Origin: an uncultured Flavobacteriales bacterium
GTDB lineage: Bacteria > Bacteroidota > Bacteroidia > Flavobacteriales > Vicingaceae
Assembly (NCBI GenBank): GCA_913052515.1
Contig: CAJXFJ010000012.1
Location: forward strand, 1 to 12,196
Length of the DNA stretch: 12,196 nucleotides
Direction: 5' to 3'
Below are positions 1 to 7,149 of the stretch, in pieces. The first letter of the stretch is position 1; each line of letters starts with the position of its first letter. The position numbers and the translations under genes were made by a program. The notes below the pieces were generated by a model. The model did not search any database and was not told where the DNA came from. It worked only from the letters and a program-made list of their open reading frames with translations.

Positions 1-1068
1 GGTTTCTACTTTAGAAAATTTTTGAACTTTTTGAAAAGCACCTTCGCACAACTTTTCAGCTAAATCTTTTTCATTTACTAGCTGTAAAACTGCTTTAGCG
101 ATTCCTTCTGAATCCTTTACCTCACACAAAAGGCCTGTTTTTTTATGTTCTACCAATTCAGGAATACCACCTGCTGCCGTTGCAACTACAGGAACCTTGC
201 AAGCAAAAGCATCTAAAATTGAAGTTCCTAAACCTTCAGTTTTAGAAGTAATTAAAAACACATCTAAATCGGCTAAAACCTCAGGAATATCTTTTCGGTA
301 GCCAGTAAAAATTACCTTATTCCCAAGATTCAATTTCATCGCATACTCATGTATTTCATCTCGCATCGGCCCATCGCCCATCACAACAAACTGAATCTGA
401 TTATTCACTTCAAGCATTCGCTTACAAGCATCCAAAAATGTATAATAATCCTTATGGTCTGCGAGAGCTGAAGTATTGCCAATCAACGTTACATCTTCCG
501 ATATATCCAACTCCTTCCTAAGTTTACCGTTCCGTGGACTAAACTTGCTCAAATCTATACCTGAGTATACCGTATGTAATTTAGATTTGTCTTGAATCCC
601 TTTCGCTGTAATCTCTTTTATTTTATCGCTTACACAAAGTATTTTCTGAATGGCCGGATGGTTGTATTTGTATTTTGAAAACCACTTTTCTTTAATTGGA
701 AAATCAACTCTTCTACTTAAAACCAAAGGTGTTTTATTTCCTAAAACAGCTGCTAATATGGCAAACGTATGGGCATGTGCATCATGCATATGACATAAAT
801 CTATCTCTAGCTTTTTGCACATCTTCTTGATTTGCAAGGCATAACCCAGATCAAACCCACTTTGCTTTTTCTGTGTCTGAAAATCAATTCCATTTTCTTT
901 GCAAAAACGTTCAACTTCCGAGCCTTTTGAGCAGAGAACAATTTGCTCTACCTTTTCTTTTAGTTCAGTTACTAAATAGGCCATTTGCTGTTCGCCACCT
1001 CGCCAACTTAATGCAGTTGCGATATGCAGCACCCGCTTTCGTTTCTTCAAATTAAATTTCTTGGCCAT
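1..1068 (-). CDS. Glycosyltransferase family 4 (GT-B fold), C-terminus cut by window edge
   Basis: The frame is open from ATG at 1068 to base 1, giving 356 residues with no stop. The product should be a cytoplasmic or membrane-associated retaining glycosyltransferase that adds a sugar from a nucleotide donor to a surface glycan. The N-terminal half begins RVLHIATALSWRGGEQQMA, the usual glycine-rich acceptor-side loop. HMHDAHAH follows near residue 95. The donor domain holds VVMGDGPMRDE, VIFTGYRKDIPEVL and TEGLGTSILDA, the E-x7-E motif of GT4 enzymes. The first acidic residue is E278 and the second is Asp286 instead of Glu, a common variant. PVVATAAGGIPELVEH follows. Only the extreme C-terminus is missing. 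The start lies inside the last codons of the upstream GT2 gene (17-bp overlap), so the pair is probably co-transcribed and translationally coupled. Donor and acceptor cannot be told from the sequence. Confidence 0.9.
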   Translation of the reverse strand, partial: MAKKFNLKKRKRVLHIATALSWRGGEQQMAYLVTELKEKVEQIVLCSKGSEVERFCKENGIDFQTQKKQSGFDLGYALQIKKMCKKLEIDLCHMHDAHAHTFAILAAVLGNKTPLVLSRRVDFPIKEKWFSKYKYNHPAIQKILCVSDKIKEITAKGIQDKSKLHTVYSGIDLSKFSPRNGKLRKELDISEDVTLIGNTSALADHKDYYTFLDACKRMLEVNNQIQFVVMGDGPMRDEIHEYAMKLNLGNKVIFTGYRKDIPEVLADLDVFLITSKTEGLGTSILDAFACKVPVVATAAGGIPELVEHKKTGLLCEVKDSEGIAKAVLQLVNEKDLAEKLCEGAFQKVQKFSKVET

Positions 1069-1816
1069 GCTGCAATTTTAACAGTTTGCTATATTTTAAA
1101 TAATTGGCATAGGCCGACAAACGACTGATGGTAAAGCCTACTTTTCCATCTAAAAAACCTCTATGAATAAAATAGGCTTTTATAAATCTTGCAAGTGGTT
1201 TAATAATCAATTTCAAGCCATTTGATTTCTTTCCCTTTTTATGCAAAGCTTTTGCTCCTATGGTAGAAAATTTTTCAATTTGATCAAGATGCTGTTGCCT
1301 CGTATAAAAAGAATAATGCAAAATATCACCCGGTAAATGAGCTACCTCACTTCCCTTTTCAGCCAAATACTTGTCATGCGGATTTTGTCCTCCCCATTTG
1401 CCCTTCCTTCGGTCAAACAGCCTCAACTTAGTATCAGGATACCAACCAGAATGATGAATCCATTGCCCACAATAATTGGTTAAGCGATTCATTTTATAGG
1501 CATCTTTTGTCCAATTCAGCTTTACCTTTTTTACTTCTTCTTTCAAGGTTTCATCAAGAGCTTCATCAGCATCTAATGATAAAATGTAATCATAGCTTGC
1601 TTGTTCTTTGGCAAAATTCTTTTGCTCAATGTGACCTTCAAAGGCATTTTCTATAAAACGTACTTGATGCTTCTCACAAATAACTTTGGTTTGGTCAGTA
1701 GAAAAAGAATCGACCACTAATATCTCATCGGCTACTTCTTTAACCGATAGAATGCAGCGCTCAATATTTCGCTCTTCGTTATAGGTGATTATAACAACTG
1801 ACAACTTCACTTGCAT
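1052..1816 (-). CDS. Glycosyltransferase family 2, WaaE/KdtX-like LPS core type
   Basis: This is a GT-A fold inverting glycosyltransferase of about 254 residues. It opens with KLSVVIITYNEERNIERC, the nucleotide-binding start of GT2 enzymes, followed by DEILVVDSFSTDQT. The metal-binding DxD motif is Asp82-Ala-Asp84 in ILSLDADEALDET. The later part (NRLTNYCGQWIHHSGWYPD, KLRLFDRRKGKWGG, and a C-terminal FIKAYFIHRGFLDGK) resembles the WaaE/KdtX group that adds glucose to the lipopolysaccharide inner core. The general class is firm, the exact sugar is inference. I start at ATG 1816. A longer frame begins at GTG 1831, but a near -7 box (TTATTTTG) lies just before 1816 and would overlap that extension. 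The gene overlaps the downstream GT4 gene by 17 bp and is divergent from rsmI. Confidence 0.88.
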   Translation of the reverse strand: MQVKLSVVIITYNEERNIERCILSVKEVADEILVVDSFSTDQTKVICEKHQVRFIENAFEGHIEQKNFAKEQASYDYILSLDADEALDETLKEEVKKVKLNWTKDAYKMNRLTNYCGQWIHHSGWYPDTKLRLFDRRKGKWGGQNPHDKYLAEKGSEVAHLPGDILHYSFYTRQQHLDQIEKFSTIGAKALHKKGKKSNGLKLIIKPLARFIKAYFIHRGFLDGKVGFTISRLSAYANYLKYSKLLKLQHGQEI

Positions 1817-1849
1817 CTTGCAAAATAACACTTAATCTAAGAATTGAAT

Positions 1850-1857
1850 TACCTTTG
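1850..1857 (+). promoter_or_regulatory. Bacteroidota -7 promoter element before rsmI
   Basis: TACCTTTG matches the Bacteroidota -7 consensus TAnnTTTG exactly and ends 8 nt before the rsmI ATG. Transcription would start within a few bases of the start codon, so the mRNA would have a very short or no leader. A TTG at 1818-1820 could be part of a -33 element, which is much less certain. Confidence 0.6.
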
Positions 1858-1865
1858 AGTTTAAT

Positions 1866-2534
1866 ATGCTATACCTTGTTCCAACTCCCATAGGCAACCT
1901 TGCCGATATGACCTTTAGAGCGATTGAAGTTTTAAAATCAGTTGACCTAATTTTATGTGAAGACACCAGAACAAGCGGCAAACTACTGAAACATTTCGAA
2001 ATAAGTAAGCCCCTTTTTGCCTATCATCAACATAATGAGCACAAGGTAGCTGAAGGACTTTCTGCTCGATTAGAAGAAGGAGAAAGCATGGCGCTAATTA
2101 CCGATGCTGGCACACCTGGCATCTCTGATCCGGGTTTTCTTTTGCTTCGTTTGTGTGTTCAGAAAAACATTAGCGTACAAACTTTGCCAGGCGCTAATGC
2201 TTTAATTCCAGCTTTGGTAAACTCTGGTTTCCCTTGCGATAAGTTTGTATTTGAAGGCTTTTTACCGCATAAAAAGGGAAGGCAAACCAGACTAAAACTT
2301 TTAGCCGAAGAAGAACGAACAATTGTCTTTTACGAATCACCTCATCGCTTGTTAAAAACACTTGGTCAATTGCAAGAATTCTTTGGAGAACGCAACGCTT
2401 CAGTAAGTAGAGAACTCACCAAATTGCATGAAGAAACCGTACGAGGTAATTTTTTAGAACTTATTGAGTACTATGAATCTCACACCTTAAAAGGAGAAAT
2501 AGTATTGGTGGTAGAAGGAAAAGCTAAAAAGTAA
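1866..2534 (+). CDS. rsmI: 16S rRNA (cytidine1402-2'-O)-methyltransferase RsmI
   Basis: RsmI uses S-adenosylmethionine to methylate the 2'-OH of C1402 in the decoding centre of 16S rRNA, in the cytoplasm. The 222-residue product has the full tetrapyrrole-methylase-fold signature: LVPTPIGNLADMTFRA at the N-terminus, ILCEDTRTSGKLL, then ALITDAGTPGISDPGF near residues 75-90, LPGANALIPALVNSGFP near 115, FEGFLPHKKGRQ, and FYESPHRLLKTL. It lacks the C-terminal extension of the E. coli enzyme (about 286 residues), as is usual in Bacteroidota. The ATG directly follows an exact -7 promoter box. Its last 11 bp overlap the 3' end of the convergent epimerase gene, so the two transcripts are antisense at their ends. 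No terminator hairpin is visible. Confidence 0.95.
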   Translation: MLYLVPTPIGNLADMTFRAIEVLKSVDLILCEDTRTSGKLLKHFEISKPLFAYHQHNEHKVAEGLSARLEEGESMALITDAGTPGISDPGFLLLRLCVQKNISVQTLPGANALIPALVNSGFPCDKFVFEGFLPHKKGRQTRLKLLAEEERTIVFYESPHRLLKTLGQLQEFFGERNASVSRELTKLHEETVRGNFLELIEYYESHTLKGEIVLVVEGKAKK

Positions 2535-3441
2535 AATAAGATTTAAACTCCTGCAATTGTTCTTCAAAAGTTAGTCGCTCTTTTTTAAAGAATGCTTTTA
2601 GTTCTTCAGAAGGCAACACTTTTAGTTCACGCATTTTCATATGCTGATTTACAAAAAGCATTTCTAAGTCAGGATATATGGTTCTCAAGCCTTCCACCAC
2701 TTCACCAATTGCTCTATTTTCATCAACTAAATTATAAGTTCCTTTAGCTAAGTTTCCATCTAGCAGTGATGCTAAAACACATGCCGCATCATCAATATGA
2801 ATAAATGGACGGTTTTGTTCACCAGTTCCATTCACCGTTATTCTTCCTTTAAAATTGGCCTCAAACAAAAAGCGATTGATTACCGCATCAAAGCGCATGC
2901 TTTTATTGTAGCCGTAAACATTTCCGCATCGAATCACATAAGTTTCCACCTTATCCGACAATCGATTGACGTGTTCCTCCCCTCTCAATTTAGAAATTCC
3001 ATAAAAAGTTTCCGGGTTCGGCTCATCATCTAAGCGATATATTTCTTCAGAAGCGCCATACACTGAAACACTACTTAGGTAAACCAAACGTTTAACATCG
3101 CTTTCTTCAATGGCATAGGTCAGTTCCGCAGTTCCCCAGTGGTTCACTTGTTCAAACAAATGTGGATTTTGATCGGAAAATGGTGTGGTTACATTAGCTG
3201 CCAAATGATATACCACATCTACCCCCTTCAAGGCTTTTTTAAGCTTTCGAGAATCTAAAATTTCACCCTGAATAAAATTCACCTTCGTGGAATTCAATTT
3301 ATTCTTTCCAATAAAAAAATTGCGGTTTGCTCGACTTAAATTATCGTAAATATCAATTTGGCTAACAGCCTTGTTTTGGCTCAACATTTCGACTAAAGCG
3401 GTTCCAATATAGCCGGCCCCTCCGGTAATTAATACGTGCAT
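2524..3441 (-). CDS. NAD-dependent epimerase/dehydratase (extended SDR)
   Basis: This 305-residue protein belongs to the extended short-chain dehydrogenase/reductase family, whose members epimerise, dehydrate or reduce nucleotide sugars. The Rossmann dinucleotide motif GGAGYIG is at residues 7-13. Other family marks are DIYDNLSRA after strand 2, VVYHLAAN near residue 77, YLSSVSVYGAS at 121-131 (catalytic Ser) and the catalytic YxxxK pair Tyr147/Lys151 in FYGISKLRGE. RPFIHIDDAA near 215 is the usual substrate-side motif. The exact substrate cannot be read off; UDP-glucose 4-epimerase-like proteins share these features. The ATG at 3441 follows the cysH stop with no gap (TAAATG), so translation is probably coupled to cysH. 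Nearby glycosyltransferases make a role in surface-sugar synthesis plausible, but this is inference. Confidence 0.88.
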   Translation of the reverse strand: MHVLITGGAGYIGTALVEMLSQNKAVSQIDIYDNLSRANRNFFIGKNKLNSTKVNFIQGEILDSRKLKKALKGVDVVYHLAANVTTPFSDQNPHLFEQVNHWGTAELTYAIEESDVKRLVYLSSVSVYGASEEIYRLDDEPNPETFYGISKLRGEEHVNRLSDKVETYVIRCGNVYGYNKSMRFDAVINRFLFEANFKGRITVNGTGEQNRPFIHIDDAACVLASLLDGNLAKGTYNLVDENRAIGEVVEGLRTIYPDLEMLFVNQHMKMRELKVLPSEELKAFFKKERLTFEEQLQEFKSYFTF

Positions 3442-4098
3442 TTATTTCTTGATTAAATCAGTGTGAAGTCCACATTCTACTTTATTCATACCAAACCAAC
3501 GAGCGGTTCTTTCATCCCCATCCAAGTGTTTTCTAGTACAAGGTTCACAGCCAATGCTCAAATAGCCTTTCAGCTCCATGGGATGTTCAGGCAATTGATG
3601 CAATTTTCGATATTCAAAAATGTCTTTCGATGTCCAATACAACATGGGGTGATAACGCAAGGCACCCTGAGGTGTCTTCTCCTCCACTTTCATCCCTGCT
3701 CGATTGGCATTTTGATCGGCTCGAATTCCATTAATCCAAACATCATGAGTTGCCAATATAGGCTCCATGGGTTTGGTTTTATTCAAGAAACAACAATAGT
3801 CGGGATCAGAAGTAAAAAACAACTGCCCATTTTCATCTCTTTGTTGGCTTTTAGGAATACTCGATTCTAAAGCGATAAAATTCAATCCCAATTCCTCCTG
3901 CAAGCGATCTTTAAAGGCTAAAGTATCTGGAAAAAGATAACCAGTATTCAAATAATACACTGGAATGCTTTTATCAATTTCGCTAATGATGTGCAAAAGC
4001 GGAATGCTATGCGTTTGAAAAGAAGAAGTAGCAAATACTTTTTTACCTTCCTTTTTATAGCTTAAAAGCTGAGTTGAAATCTCATCTAGATTTTGCAT
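3442..4098 (-). CDS. cysH: Adenylyl-sulfate (APS) / PAPS reductase
   Basis: CysH reduces activated sulfate (APS or PAPS) to sulfite with thioredoxin, a step in assimilatory sulfate reduction. In a 218-residue product starting at ATG 4098, the catalytic cysteine is Cys209 in the C-terminal ECGLH motif. Two further pairs, Cys102-Cys103 (YCCFLNK) and Cys184/Cys187 (IGCEPCTRK), form the CC...CxxC set that binds a [4Fe-4S] cluster. That set marks the APS-using type of enzyme rather than the E. coli PAPS type. LNTGYLFPDTL (50-60) and GIRADQNANR (124-133) are the nucleotide-binding and substrate motifs. A TTG four codons upstream extends the frame, but it lies inside an exact -7 promoter box, so I reject it. 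No cysD, cysN or cysJI lies beside it; the only partner is the downstream epimerase. Confidence 0.93.
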   Translation of the reverse strand: MQNLDEISTQLLSYKKEGKKVFATSSFQTHSIPLLHIISEIDKSIPVYYLNTGYLFPDTLAFKDRLQEELGLNFIALESSIPKSQQRDENGQLFFTSDPDYCCFLNKTKPMEPILATHDVWINGIRADQNANRAGMKVEEKTPQGALRYHPMLYWTSKDIFEYRKLHQLPEHPMELKGYLSIGCEPCTRKHLDGDERTARWFGMNKVECGLHTDLIKK

Positions 4099-4107
4099 AT
4101 GAGCCTT

Positions 4108-4115
4108 CAAAGTTA
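4108..4115 (-). promoter_or_regulatory. Bacteroidota -7 promoter element before cysH
   Basis: On the minus strand this reads TAACTTTG, an exact match to TAnnTTTG, ending 9 nt before ATG 4098. It decides the cysH start, because the alternative upstream TTG codon falls inside the box. It should drive the cysH-epimerase unit. Confidence 0.62.
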
Positions 4116-4161
4116 CTCAAGAAAGAAAGGAAATAGGAACTGCATTCGGCGAACAAATTCT

Positions 4162-4169
4162 TAACTTCG
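4162..4169 (+). promoter_or_regulatory. Possible -7 promoter element before recJ
   Basis: TAACTTCG differs from TAnnTTTG at one base and ends 16 nt before the recJ ATG. Position and spacing are reasonable, but the mismatch keeps this tentative. It would be divergent from the cysH promoter, with about 45 bp between them. Confidence 0.35.
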
Positions 4170-4185
4170 GTTAAAATTTTCTCCG

Positions 4186-5895
4186 ATGGATAAGCGATGG
4201 ACGCAAAAACCAAAAGCCGATAAAAACTTAGTAGAAAGCCTTTCAAATGAACTCAATAAGTTAGATTTCACTTTAACCGAATTATTGATTCAAAGAGGCA
4301 TTGACACCTTTGAGGCGGCTAAACAATTTTTTCGTCCAAGCTTGAAACATTTGCATGATCCTTTTTTGATGAAAGACATGCAAGAGGCGGTAAATCGTCT
4401 TCAACAAGCCATTGAAAAAAATGAAAACATACTCGTTTATGGTGATTATGATGTGGATGGCACTACAGCTGTAAGTTTGGTTTATGGCTTTTTACAAACC
4501 TTTTACCCAAACATTGATTATTACATCCCCGACCGCTATGCGGAAGGTTATGGCATTTCATTTACAGGAATTGACTATGCCGAAGACAATGATATTTCTT
4601 TAATTATTGCCTTGGATTGTGGTATTAAAGCCATTGATAAAATTGAATATGCCAATAAAAAAGGCATTGATTTTATTATTTGCGACCACCATACTCCAGG
4701 TGAAGAAATACCCAAAGCCGTGGCCGTTTTGGACCCCAAAAGAACAGATTGCAACTACCCTTTTAAAGAACTTTCTGGCTGTGGAGTAGGCTTTAAATTA
4801 ATGTATGCTTATGCGCAATCTCAGGGAATTTCTTTAGACGCACTTTTGGATCGGCTAGATATTTTAGCGGTTAGTATATGTGCTGATATTGTTCCCATAG
4901 TGGGAGAAAATCGCATTCTTACTTACTTTGGAATACAAAAGTTGAATGATAACCCTCAACCGGGATTTCAAGCCATGCTAAATTTGGCCAATGTAAAAAA
5001 GAAAAGCCTTACCGTAACCGATGTAGTTTTTACACTTGCACCCAGAATTAATGCCGCCGGCAGAATAGAAAGTGGTAACAAAGCAGTAGAAGTCATGCTT
5101 TCTGACAATCCAGACTCAGCTTTGGAAGGGGGAACTTACATTGACAGCCACAACAACGACCGCAGAGAATTAGATGCTAGCATTACCGAACAAGCATTGG
5201 CCATGATTGAAGCAGACGAAAAACTGATGCAGCAAAAAACGACCATGCTTTATGATGCCTCTTGGCATAAAGGAGTGATTGGCATTGTGGCTTCTCGCTG
5301 TATTGAAAGTTATTACAGACCGACCATAATTTTAACAGAAAGCAATGGTAAAGCGGCAGGTTCTGCTCGCTCGGTGAAAGGCTATAATGTGTATGATGCC
5401 ATTGAAAAATGCAGCGATTTACTTACTCAGTTTGGCGGACATAAATACGCAGCCGGCATGACGCTACCTATTGAAAACATTGAAGCTTTTCAGCAAAAAT
5501 TTGAAGAGGTGGTTTCAGCTAGTATTTCTGAAGATTTATTGACCCCAGAAATTGAAATTGATGCCGAATTGGAAGTGGATCAGATTACGGCTAAATTTTA
5601 CAAAGTACTGAAACAGTTTGCCCCTTTTGGCCCTGAAAATATGAAACCAGTATTTGTTAGCCGTGGCTTAAAAGAAAGAGGCTACGCAAAAATTGTGGGC
5701 AACAACCACTTAAAACTCGACTTGCTAAAAGCAGATAATCCAAACACTTTTTATCCAGCTATTGCCTTTGGCTTAGGTGATAAACTAGAACTCATACGCA
5801 GCGGAAAACCTTTTGACGTTGCCTATACCATTGAAGAAAATGAATGGAATGGAAAGGTGAGCTTGCAGTTGAATGTGAAGGATATACGTGAATGA
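4186..5895 (+). CDS. recJ: Single-stranded-DNA-specific exonuclease RecJ
   Basis: RecJ degrades single-stranded DNA 5' to 3' and acts in RecFOR recombination, mismatch repair and base-excision repair. The 569-residue product carries the DHH-family metal-binding motifs: VYGDYDVDG (84-92), ALDCGI (142-147) and the name-giving DHH at 167-169 in ICDHHTPGEE. APRINAAGRIESG follows near 286. The DHHA1 domain shows KGVIGIVASR, GSARSVKGYNVYDA (about 391-404) and GGHKYAAGM (417-425), its nucleic-acid-binding glycine motif. An OB-fold domain makes up the last ~110 residues and ends in SLQLNVKDIRE. The length matches standalone bacterial RecJ. It starts at the first ATG after a near -7 box. The stop codon lies within the first unit of a GAAT octamer array. 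Confidence 0.96.
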   Translation: MDKRWTQKPKADKNLVESLSNELNKLDFTLTELLIQRGIDTFEAAKQFFRPSLKHLHDPFLMKDMQEAVNRLQQAIEKNENILVYGDYDVDGTTAVSLVYGFLQTFYPNIDYYIPDRYAEGYGISFTGIDYAEDNDISLIIALDCGIKAIDKIEYANKKGIDFIICDHHTPGEEIPKAVAVLDPKRTDCNYPFKELSGCGVGFKLMYAYAQSQGISLDALLDRLDILAVSICADIVPIVGENRILTYFGIQKLNDNPQPGFQAMLNLANVKKKSLTVTDVVFTLAPRINAAGRIESGNKAVEVMLSDNPDSALEGGTYIDSHNNDRRELDASITEQALAMIEADEKLMQQKTTMLYDASWHKGVIGIVASRCIESYYRPTIILTESNGKAAGSARSVKGYNVYDAIEKCSDLLTQFGGHKYAAGMTLPIENIEAFQQKFEEVVSASISEDLLTPEIEIDAELEVDQITAKFYKVLKQFAPFGPENMKPVFVSRGLKERGYAKIVGNNHLKLDLLKADNPNTFYPAIAFGLGDKLELIRSGKPFDVAYTIEENEWNGKVSLQLNVKDIRE

Positions 5896-5935
5896 AATGC
5901 TTAGAATTTGTGAATGAGTGAATTTGTGAATGAAT
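5890..5935 (+). repeat. Degenerate GAAT octamer array at the recJ 3' end
   Basis: GAAT recurs at 5890, 5904, 5912, 5920, 5928 and 5932, four of these exactly 8 bp apart. Within it the 14-mer GAATTTGTGAATGA occurs twice (5904-5917 and 5920-5933), 16 bp apart. The first unit overlaps the recJ stop codon. The array runs in the sense direction of recJ. A looser array of the same kind follows hemE in the sense direction of that gene. Confidence 0.7.
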
Positions 5936-5951
5936 ATGAGTATATACTTTT

Positions 5952-7022
5952 TTAAATTTTAGAATCATTAAAATGCTTATGCAATCCAATAATTTTTATC
6001 TTAAAAAGATTGCTATTGATTCTTTCCAAAACAGTATTCAATTTTTGTCTTTGTATGCTTTGATTTTGTTCATCTATATAAGTATCCGAAACAAATAAAC
6101 TAATCTCATTTTCTATAACGAAATTTAAAAGTTTTCGTATCAAGCTTCCTTTTTTGCTTGAATCTAGTTTAACTTGTAGGTGTGAATTACCAAGCTCTTT
6201 ATTTTCTATTGCGCTATTAAATAAAAACCACGGACCAACAGTTATACTATTGATACAATTAACCCCGTTGCAATAGTTAAACTTTCGAGAATCATTGAGC
6301 CTTGCCAACTTATCTTTTGACACACCTTTTTCTTTTCCAGGAAACTTCATATGTAATCTGCTTAAAATCAATCTCCATTCTTTTTCGTAAGACCACTCTT
6401 CTTGTTTCAAATTAGCAGAGTACATAAATGGAAGCTTCATCCCTCTGTATTTTGCAACATTGATAGGTTTTAGATCTTTACTTGATACATAGTTTATAGG
6501 ATAAAGCCCCACTAAAAGTTCTTGGCTCTTTAAATTGCTTTTTATGTTTTCTATAAGAGTAGTAACATTAAACTCTATTTGAAAACCTGACTCATTGGTA
6601 TAATGACCCCACATTAGTGAGTTATTTTTCTCAGCTGAGAGCGAATATATACCATAGAATTCACTAAGATATAACCAGAAATAATGAAAATACTTATTGC
6701 CTACACTGAAATTTTCTTTTTTATCCCAAGTATATACATTAAGAGTTTCTTCTTTGCTAAAACCTAGTTTCTTATTCAGAAGAGTGAAATAATTTACTTT
6801 GTTTAGTGGCACTGTTGTTCTCCATAGCTTGTAAGTACAATCTAAACTATCATTTAACTCCAAAGGGTGAGATGCATATAGGCATCCGTTCACTAAGGCA
6901 GAAATCGAGTTTTCATTTAAACTAAGGTATTTATATAATCGACAAGGTTGAGGAAATTTATGCTCTATTTTCGCATCCCTATTATCTAACTCAATGTATT
7001 TAAATCCATTTAAAGTTTCCAT
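5952..7022 (-). CDS. DUF2971 domain protein, function unknown
   Basis: This 356-residue soluble protein has no signal peptide or membrane segment. I assign it to DUF2971 from three motifs typical of that family: LYKYLSLNENSISAL with SHPLELNDSLDC at residues 29-62, LMWGHYTNESGFQIEF at 136-151, and EEWSYEKEWRLIL at 208-220. A further SITVGPWF near residue 260 also fits. The family has no established biochemical activity that I can name; its members are scattered, often accessory genes. The gene stands alone between the 3' ends of recJ and hemE, each of which carries an octamer tail, which suggests it was inserted there. Start is ATG 7022. A weak box (TGATTTTG, one mismatch) ends 13 nt upstream. 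A link to phage defence is possible from the family's patchy occurrence but nothing in this sequence shows it. Confidence 0.8.
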   Translation of the reverse strand: METLNGFKYIELDNRDAKIEHKFPQPCRLYKYLSLNENSISALVNGCLYASHPLELNDSLDCTYKLWRTTVPLNKVNYFTLLNKKLGFSKEETLNVYTWDKKENFSVGNKYFHYFWLYLSEFYGIYSLSAEKNNSLMWGHYTNESGFQIEFNVTTLIENIKSNLKSQELLVGLYPINYVSSKDLKPINVAKYRGMKLPFMYSANLKQEEWSYEKEWRLILSRLHMKFPGKEKGVSKDKLARLNDSRKFNYCNGVNCINSITVGPWFLFNSAIENKELGNSHLQVKLDSSKKGSLIRKLLNFVIENEISLFVSDTYIDEQNQSIQRQKLNTVLERINSNLFKIKIIGLHKHFNDSKI

Positions 7023-7091
7023 TTTATAAATTTCACAAAATCAACCGAAAAATTTAAGAACTGGGTCAACATGGATTTTAGCCATCCATCA

Positions 7092-7147
7092 ATTCACCAA
7101 TTCTCGCTCATTCAACCATTCCCACATTCAGGCATTTTAGTGCATTC
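7092..7147 (-). repeat. Degenerate GAAT octamer array at the hemE 3' end
   Basis: Read on the minus strand, GAAT recurs (ATTC on the plus strand at 7092, 7100, 7110, 7118, 7126 and 7144), mostly 8 to 10 bp apart. It begins two bases after the hemE stop codon and runs in the hemE sense direction. It is more decayed than the array behind recJ. The remaining bases up to the DUF2971 start (7023-7091) hold only a weak 6-bp hairpin at 7071-7089. Confidence 0.5.
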
Positions 7148-7149
7148 AG

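Noticed and set aside
3463..3870. 135-codon plus-strand ORF
   Set aside because: It is the antisense shadow of cysH, whose catalytic and cluster cysteines are all present on the minus strand; its own translation shows no domain or sensible composition.
5890..5935. Octamer array as a CRISPR or iteron array
   Set aside because: Units are 8 bp without spacers, there are no cas or rep genes, and there is no longer conserved repeat.
7071..7089. ATGGAT/ATCCAT hairpin between the DUF2971 gene and hemE as a terminator
   Set aside because: Only a 6-bp AT-rich stem with a 7-base loop and no U-tract; too weak to call.
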